Assembly (NCBI GenBank): GCA_958436045.1
Contig: CAUBIP010000032.1
Span: 1 to 17,680 of the forward strand
Source: an uncultured Oscillospiraceae bacterium
Lineage (GTDB): Bacteria > Bacillota > Clostridia > Oscillospirales > Oscillospiraceae
Direction of reading: 5' to 3'
Length of the DNA stretch: 17,680 nucleotides
This document shows positions 14,655-17,680 of the stretch, in pieces. The number at the start of each line of letters is the position of its first letter. The stretch's first letter is position 1. Below the pieces are notes generated by a model that was given only the letters and a program-made list of their open reading frames with translations, was not told the DNA's origin and ran no database searches. The position numbers and the translations under genes are program-made.

Positions 14655-15421
14655 ACTTGCCATCCTTTCTCATCCAGGGTGATTTGTACCGGGCAGTGAT
14701 CTGAGCCCATGATATCCTGCAAAATGTCCGCCCGCTGCAGCGCCGGGCGCAGCCGGTCGGAGATCAGGAAATAGTCGATGCGCCACCCGGCATTCTTCTC
14801 CCGGGCGTGGAAGCGATAGCTCCACCAGGAGTATGCGCCGGTCAGGCCCGGATTTTGATACCGGAAGGTATCGGTAAAGCCCGCTTCCAGCAGGCGGGTA
14901 AACTGGGCGCGCTCTTCGTCGGAAAATCCGGCGTTGCCACGGTTCGTACCCGGGTTCTTGAGGTCAATCTCCTCGTGGGCGACATTGAGATCCCCGCAGG
15001 CGACGACAGGCTTCTTTGCATCCAGCACGGAAAGGTGTGCCCGGAAGGCGTCATCCCACTGCATCCGGAAATCCAGCCGCCGCAGCCCATCCTGGGCGTT
15101 GGGCGTATAACAGGTCACGCAGTAAAACTGCGGAAACTCCAGCGTGATGATCCGCCCCTCCCCATCGAGGGCCGGGTCGCCCAGGCCATAGGTCACAGCC
15201 AGCGGCGCGCGCTTTGTGAAAATTGCCGTCCCTGCATAGCCCTTTTTCTCAGCATAGGACCAGTACTGCCGGTAGCCCGGAAGCGGCAGGTCGATCTGCC
15301 CCTGCTGGAGCTTCGTCTCCTGCAGACAGAAAATATCGGCATCCAGCGTCGCGAATTGGTCGGCAAAGCCCTTTTTGACCGCGGCCCGCAGGCCGTTGAC
15401 ATTCCAGGAAATGAGTTTCAT
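14651..15421 (-). CDS. xth: Exodeoxyribonuclease III (AP endonuclease)
   Basis: 256 aa, close to the family size. All core residues of the ExoIII/APE1 endonuclease-exonuclease-phosphatase fold are visible: Asn7 in SWNVNGLR, Glu35 in LQETKLQ, Tyr105 in CYTPN, Asp144 and Asn146 in CGDLNVAHEEID, the SWWSYR segment, WRIDYF, and Asp241-His242 in GSDHCPV. Family knowledge: metal-dependent cleavage at abasic sites and 3'-end repair in base excision repair, in the cytoplasm. The start at 15421 (MKLISWNVNG) has RBS AAGGAG; the frame stays open to 15514 but that part is promoter DNA. Its stop overlaps the SLH-NlpC start by 4 bases, so it is the first gene of a two-gene operon with an envelope hydrolase. 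Confidence 0.95.
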   Translation of the reverse strand: MKLISWNVNGLRAAVKKGFADQFATLDADIFCLQETKLQQGQIDLPLPGYRQYWSYAEKKGYAGTAIFTKRAPLAVTYGLGDPALDGEGRIITLEFPQFYCVTCYTPNAQDGLRRLDFRMQWDDAFRAHLSVLDAKKPVVACGDLNVAHEEIDLKNPGTNRGNAGFSDEERAQFTRLLEAGFTDTFRYQNPGLTGAYSWWSYRFHAREKNAGWRIDYFLISDRLRPALQRADILQDIMGSDHCPVQITLDEKGWQV

Positions 15422-15451
15422 CGCGTCACTCCTTACAGACTTGTTATTTTT

Positions 15452-15480
15452 ATTGTAACAAATTGTAACCGTCGATGCAA
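15452..15480 (-). promoter_or_regulatory. Promoter of the exonuclease III operon, with direct repeat at the -10
   Basis: Minus strand: TTGCAT (15480-15475), 17-bp spacer, TACAAT (15457-15452). The plus-strand octamer ATTGTAAC occurs at 15452-15459 and again at 15462-15469, exactly 10 bp apart, placing one copy on the -10 and one in the spacer. Confidence 0.65.
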
Positions 15481-15508
15481 GCAATCTTAGAAAAAACCCG
15501 CTATTTTC

Positions 15509-15537
15509 TTGCATTCCCGTCCATTTTGTGGTATATT
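15509..15537 (+). promoter_or_regulatory. Promoter of murT-gatD
   Basis: TTGCAT (15509-15514), 17-bp spacer, TATATT (15532-15537). The expected start point is 15544-15545, at the A of the murT ATG. No Shine-Dalgarno sequence is seen before the ATG. Divergent from the exonuclease III promoter. Confidence 0.68.
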
Positions 15538-15544
15538 GTTTGTT

Positions 15545-16915
15545 ATGAAACTACGAGTAGCTACAGCCATCTGTGTCTGCAAGCTCTCCCGGTTCGCCAT
15601 TCGGCTGCTGGGTCGGGGTGGGACGGATATGCCGGGCCGCCTGGCATTGAAAGTTTGCCCCGATCTGCTGGGTCATCTGGCCAAAGACGTGACGACACTG
15701 ATCGTCACGGGCACCAACGGAAAAACCACGACCTCCCGTATGATCGAGCAGGCGTGGATCGACGCTGGAATCTCTTACTTTGCCAATAAATCCGGCGCAA
15801 ATCTGCTGAGCGGCGTCACCGCCGAGTTTGCCATGCATTCCACCCTCGGTGGCAAATGCAAATTCACCCACGCACTGATTGAATCGGACGAGGCTGCGTT
15901 CAAGGCGATCAGCAAATATGTCGACGCGAAGGTCATCGTCGTCACCAATATCTTCCGCGATCAGCTCGACCGCTACGGAGAAGTTACGCACACGCGGAAC
16001 AACATCAAGATCGGCATCGAGCACAGCCCCAACGCGCAGCTGTGCCTGAATGCGGACGACTCCCTGACGGCGTCCTTGGCCGAGGAAGTGCCCAACCCCG
16101 TCCTCTACTACGGTGTCAATACGCCGATCTACCGCGACCGGGTGCAGGAGCTGTCCGACGCGCCCTACTGCCTGCATTGCAAGCACGCCTATACCTATGA
16201 TTACGTGACCTACGGCCACCTGGGCGGCTATCGCTGCCCGGCCTGCGGCTACTGCCGTCCGTCGCCCCGGGTCTATGTGCAGGATGTTCTCACCTCGGAT
16301 GCAGAGCACTCCGAAGTCGATCTGGTCGCCGGGGGTGAGACGTATCGCACCAATATCAATCTGCCGGGCGGCTACAATATTTATAACGCATGCGCCTGCA
16401 TGGCAGCGGGGCAGGCCATGGAGCTGGATGCGGCGTTGGTCTCCAAATCTCTCTCGGAATTTGCCTGCGGCTTTGGCCGGATGGAGAAATTCGAGATCGG
16501 CGGCACCAGCCTGCGGATGATCCTCATCAAAAACCCCGCCGGCTGCAACCAGGTCCTGAATTTCCTGACCCAGACGGCAGAGCCCTTCCTCTTCGTCTGT
16601 TGCCTGAACGACCGGGCGCAGGACGGCAAGGACGTCAGCTGGATCTGGGACGTGGACTTTGAGCGCATCGCCGCCCTGGGCGACCGGCTCAGCGGTCTGC
16701 TCGTCTCCGGCGTGCGCGCAGAGGATATGGCGGTCCGCTTTAAATACGCCGGCGTCCCCGTGGAGAAGATCCAAGTCATCAAGGACTACCCCGCGCTGGT
16801 CCAGGCCTGCGTCCGGCAGGACAAGCCCGTCTTTATCATGCCGACGTATACCGCCATGCTGGAGCTGCGGACAGTTATCAGTAAAAACTACGGCTTCAAA
16901 GCCTTCTGGGAATAA
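15545..16915 (+). CDS. murT: Lipid II isoglutaminyl synthase, Mur-ligase subunit MurT
   Basis: 456 aa. The N-terminus (MKLRVATAIC, then LLGRGGTDMPG) is typical of MurT. The Mur ligase ATP-binding loop is TGTNGKTTT (55-63). A zinc-ribbon insert with Cys209, Cys212, Cys231 and Cys234 (CLHC and CPAC) is diagnostic of MurT within the central domain. The C-terminal DUF1727 region begins near SLRMILIKNPAG. Family knowledge: MurT activates the D-iGlu alpha-carboxyl of the lipid II stem with ATP and uses ammonia delivered by GatD to form D-isoglutamine, at the inner membrane face. gatD follows 12 bases after the stop. ATG at 15545 is chosen because homology starts there; the frame is open back to 15509, but that falls in the -35 box. 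No RBS is present, matching a leaderless mRNA. Confidence 0.95.
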   Translation: MKLRVATAICVCKLSRFAIRLLGRGGTDMPGRLALKVCPDLLGHLAKDVTTLIVTGTNGKTTTSRMIEQAWIDAGISYFANKSGANLLSGVTAEFAMHSTLGGKCKFTHALIESDEAAFKAISKYVDAKVIVVTNIFRDQLDRYGEVTHTRNNIKIGIEHSPNAQLCLNADDSLTASLAEEVPNPVLYYGVNTPIYRDRVQELSDAPYCLHCKHAYTYDYVTYGHLGGYRCPACGYCRPSPRVYVQDVLTSDAEHSEVDLVAGGETYRTNINLPGGYNIYNACACMAAGQAMELDAALVSKSLSEFACGFGRMEKFEIGGTSLRMILIKNPAGCNQVLNFLTQTAEPFLFVCCLNDRAQDGKDVSWIWDVDFERIAALGDRLSGLLVSGVRAEDMAVRFKYAGVPVEKIQVIKDYPALVQACVRQDKPVFIMPTYTAMLELRTVISKNYGFKAFWE

Positions 16916-16927
16916 GGAGGGGGCAAG

Positions 16928-17659
16928 ATGGAATTAAAAATTTGTCACCTCTACCCCGATATTCTGAATCTCTATGGCGACCGCGGGAATATCCTCTGTA
17001 TGGAGCGCCGCCTGCGCTGGCGGGACATCGCCGTCACGACGACAAACATCTCCGTCGGTATGCCGCTGAAGGCTGCGGATTACGACCTGTTTTTCATCGG
17101 CGGCGGCCAGGATTTTGAGCAGGAAGTGCTTTTAGAGGACCTGCGCGGTGCCAAGACTGCAGAGATCAAAGCCGCCGTGAACGACGGCAAGGCCTTTCTC
17201 GCCATCTGCGGCGGCTACCAGATGCTGGGGAACTATTATAAGACCTGGGACGGCGAGCAGTGCGACTTCACCGGCGCACTGGACCTCTACACCATCGGCT
17301 GCACCAAGCGGCTAATCGGCAATTACATGTTCACCTGTGACGATCTGCCCGGGCAGACGGTCGTCGGCTTTGAAAACCACGCCGGGAAGACCTATCTTGG
17401 CAGCGGCGTGCGCCCCATGGGCCGCGTCCTGGCGGGCTATGGCAACAATGGCGAGGACGGCGGCGAAGGCGCGCGGTTCAACAATGTCTTCGCGACCTAC
17501 TCCCACGGCTGCCTGCTGCCGAAAAACCCCGCCCTCTGCGACCATATCCTGCAGACAGCCCTCGCCTACAAATACGGCGACGTGACACTCCCGTCCCTGG
17601 ACGATACGCTGGAAAACAGCGCGCATCTTTATATGAAGCAGCGGCTGGAGAAAAAATAG
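16928..17659 (+). CDS. gatD: Lipid II isoglutaminyl synthase, glutamine amidotransferase subunit GatD
   Basis: 243 aa, class I (CobB/CobQ-like) glutaminase. The nucleophile is Cys94 in AICGGYQ and the partner is His193 in YSHGCLLPKNP. Arg128 (TKRLIGNY) sits where the known GatD enzymes bind glutamine, by recollection of the Staphylococcus aureus protein. It hydrolyses glutamine and passes ammonia to MurT. Strong RBS AGGAGGGGG before the ATG at 16928. The two genes form an operon. The stop TAG (17657-17659) overlaps a possible GTG start of a further gene, but too little sequence remains to judge. Amidated lipid II favours transpeptidation and changes sensitivity to wall enzymes, so it is relevant to the NlpC/P60 hydrolases in this window. 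Confidence 0.95.
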   Translation: MELKICHLYPDILNLYGDRGNILCMERRLRWRDIAVTTTNISVGMPLKAADYDLFFIGGGQDFEQEVLLEDLRGAKTAEIKAAVNDGKAFLAICGGYQMLGNYYKTWDGEQCDFTGALDLYTIGCTKRLIGNYMFTCDDLPGQTVVGFENHAGKTYLGSGVRPMGRVLAGYGNNGEDGGEGARFNNVFATYSHGCLLPKNPALCDHILQTALAYKYGDVTLPSLDDTLENSAHLYMKQRLEKK

Positions 17660-17680
17660 TGGATTTACCGCAACGCGGCC

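Noticed and set aside
13008..14699. 563-codon plus-strand frame opposite the SLH-NlpC gene
   Set aside because: It is antisense to a clear gene, Arg/Gln/Leu-rich and without domains; long shadows are common in GC-rich DNA. The same applies to 8742-10043 and 15551-16774 on the minus strand and 10774-11802 on the plus strand.
17659..17680. Start of a further gene (GTG overlapping the gatD stop)
   Set aside because: Only seven codons remain in the window and no clear RBS is present; it cannot be judged.
1..17680. CRISPR array, defence island, prophage or insertion sequence
   Set aside because: No regularly spaced repeats, Cas, nuclease-helicase, integrase or transposase genes were found on either strand.

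Overview
The window looks like chromosomal DNA of a GC-rich Gram-positive anaerobe of the class Clostridia, most likely an Oscillospirales/Ruminococcaceae-type gut bacterium. This is an inference from gene content and signals: a murT-gatD pair for lipid II amidation, an SLH-domain envelope hydrolase, AGGAG-type ribosome binding sites, TTGACA/TATAAT-like promoters with 16-18 bp spacers, and many intrinsic terminators. No rRNA, tRNA, CRISPR array, integrase or transposase was seen. Most of the window is ordinary housekeeping and envelope biology, and I do not see a convincing new multi-gene system. The noteworthy signals are gene decay, tight regulatory architecture and one repeat-rich gap.

Layout. 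1-806: 3' part of a secreted SH3 + NlpC/P60 peptidoglycan hydrolase. 1023-1889: a stand-alone homocysteine S-methyltransferase broken by one in-frame TAA, ending in a perfect 20-bp bidirectional terminator shared with the convergent gene. 1952-3250 (minus): a membrane-anchored CapA-type metallophosphatase. 3385-5799 (minus): a compact tetR-ATPase-permease operon for an ABC-2 exporter. Divergent from it is a response-regulator gene (5922 to about 6170) that loses homology after about 83 residues; its frame stays open by chance into the next gene, an alpha/beta hydrolase (6396-7358) that has its own promoter and start.

7425-8042 (minus): a YrrT-like methyltransferase with AT-richer codon use than its neighbours. 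8105-8611 (minus): a GNAT acetyltransferase, divergent from 8799-10157, an NSS-family sodium symporter. 10561-11943 (minus): an AzgA/PbuG-type purine permease with its own promoter. About 1 kb of non-coding DNA (12040-13034) follows and holds several palindromes and direct repeats. 13035-14654 (minus): an envelope protein with two SLH triplets and an NlpC/P60 domain, translationally coupled (ATGA overlap) behind exonuclease III (14651-15421, minus). Divergent from exonuclease III is murT-gatD (15545-17659, plus), whose predicted promoter would give an essentially leaderless mRNA.

Functional links: murT-gatD modify lipid II, the two NlpC/P60 proteins cut stem peptides in mature wall, and the CapA-like and SLH proteins sit in the envelope. 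The tetR-ABC module probably exports a toxic or signalling compound. The NSS and purine permeases import amino acids and nucleobases.
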